DNA of 64,000 nt from an uncultured Flavobacteriales bacterium (GTDB taxonomy: Bacteria > Bacteroidota > Bacteroidia > Flavobacteriales > CAJXXR01): assembly GCA_913063375.1 (NCBI GenBank), contig CAJXXR010000011.1, forward strand, positions 1 through 64,000. Direction: 5' to 3'. Below are positions 63,386 through 64,000 of the stretch, piece by piece; the first letter of the stretch is position 1; each line of letters starts with the position of its first letter. The translations under genes and the position numbers were made by a program. Under the pieces are notes generated by a model that worked only from the letters and a program-made list of their open reading frames with translations, ran no database searches and had not been told where the DNA came from.

Positions 63386-64000
63386 ATGACCAAACAACTC
63401 ATAAGCCTATTTAGAATTCTGCTTACTACCGCAGTTATTATACTAGCCGGATTTGGTGTCAATAACCTTTTCATCCAACCAAATGAAACGCTCGCAACGG
63501 CCTTAGTTAACAAACCTGAAAAAAAGATTAAAAAAATTAAGCTCTTTGATGACTCCATCATGCACCGTATTGATTTGGACTTTAATGAGACTGATCATTG
63601 GGACAAGCTAGTCCAACAAAGGCAGGAAGCAGATTCGCTGGAAATTACAAATTACCTTCCAGTGGAAATGCGAATTGACAATACCCAATTAGGCAAAATA
63701 GGTATCCGATTCAAAGGAGAGTCTTCTTTCGAATTTGCGGGAGACAAAAAGAAATCATTCAAACTAGCCTTTGATAAATTTGAAAAGGGAAAAAAATACC
63801 AAAAAATTAAAAAACTGCATCTCAACAACTTTTTCAAAGACCCCACTTTCATGCGAGACAAACTCTACCTAGAGATGCAAAATGAATTGGGTCTACCAAC
63901 ACAACGAAGTGCTTATACAGAAGTATACCTCAATGGGGAATATTGGGGCCTTTACTTGATGATAGAACAAATAGATAAGCGTTTTATCAAAAGACATTTC
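63386..64000 (+). CDS. CotH-family protein, N-terminal part (cut by window edge)
   Basis: A 205-codon open start reads MTKQLISLFRILLTTAVIIL..., one membrane helix, then IKLFDDSIMHRIDLDFNETD, RFKGESSFEFAGDKKKSFKL, KLHLNNFFKDPTFMRDKLYL, and TEVYLNGEYWGLYLMIEQID at the end. This pattern (GxSS, KKSFKL, LxxxxxDPTFMRD, NGEYxGxYxLxE) is that of the CotH kinase-like family, ATP-dependent protein kinases of the spore coat in Bacillus and common in Bacteroidota as secreted proteins. It continues beyond the window, so the catalytic C-terminal part is not seen. The start is the ATG at 63386. Confidence 0.85.
   Translation, partial: MTKQLISLFRILLTTAVIILAGFGVNNLFIQPNETLATALVNKPEKKIKKIKLFDDSIMHRIDLDFNETDHWDKLVQQRQEADSLEITNYLPVEMRIDNTQLGKIGIRFKGESSFEFAGDKKKSFKLAFDKFEKGKKYQKIKKLHLNNFFKDPTFMRDKLYLEMQNELGLPTQRSAYTEVYLNGEYWGLYLMIEQIDKRFIKRHF

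Overview
The window comes from the chromosome of a member of the Bacteroidota, most likely a marine or free-living Flavobacteriales relative. The support is low G+C, promoters of the TTTG-N19-TAnnTTTG type, many secreted proteins ending in type IX secretion (T9SS) C-terminal sorting domains, and Bacteroidota-style lipoproteins and outer-membrane barrels. No species can be named from the sequence alone.

Layout. 1-11,200 is a conserved housekeeping block: the start of rplU (L21), an EamA transporter, two HMA metal-binding proteins (one with a metallothionein-like Cys/Lys tail), a DEAD-box-like protein that has lost its catalytic motifs, a YhhQ-type queuosine-precursor transporter, sppA, folK, a SpoU-type RNA methyltransferase and mutS. 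Two gaps in this block hold degenerate interspersed repeats. A tRNA-Gly(GCC)/tRNA-Leu(UAA) operon follows.

11,367-27,775 is the most unusual part. A tyrosine recombinase gene starts 58 bp after the intact tRNA-Leu. Beyond it lie cargo cassettes, each closed by a repeat of up to about 190 bp. Each repeat carries an arm motif that also occurs inside the 5' end of the integrase gene, a small hairpin, paired AATAGGCWAC direct repeats, the 3' 56-57 nt of tRNA-Leu, and a terminator followed by ATG. Copies R1 and R2 keep the tRNA segment exactly, R3 and R4 are damaged, and R5 and R6 are relics. I read this as stacked insertions at one tRNA, newest next to the tRNA. Cargo comprises two T9SS proteins, two related M43 metalloproteases each followed by a lipoprotein, a small secreted protein, a YdeI-family protein inside what looks like a different (attC-like) cassette, and a GRDP-like/Cys-rich protein pair.

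27,796-41,800 holds membrane and envelope proteins, a MORN-repeat lipoprotein, a LamG T9SS protein and an rtcB-prfH operon. That operon pairs an RNA ligase with a release-factor homologue, a combination known elsewhere for rescue of ribosomes cut by ribotoxins. It is led by an uncharacterised basic protein and preceded by two short ORF/terminator units.

41,885-64,000 carries a VIT/vWA protein with an embedded TonB-plug-like segment, a 2246-residue T9SS surface protein, an AraC-type regulator, a saccharopine-dehydrogenase-like enzyme, a sterol-desaturase-family hydroxylase, a MarR/flavin-reductase/outer-membrane/isochorismatase cluster, a PhnA-C protein, the hutG-hutF histidine degradation pair, and the start of a CotH-family gene cut by the window edge.
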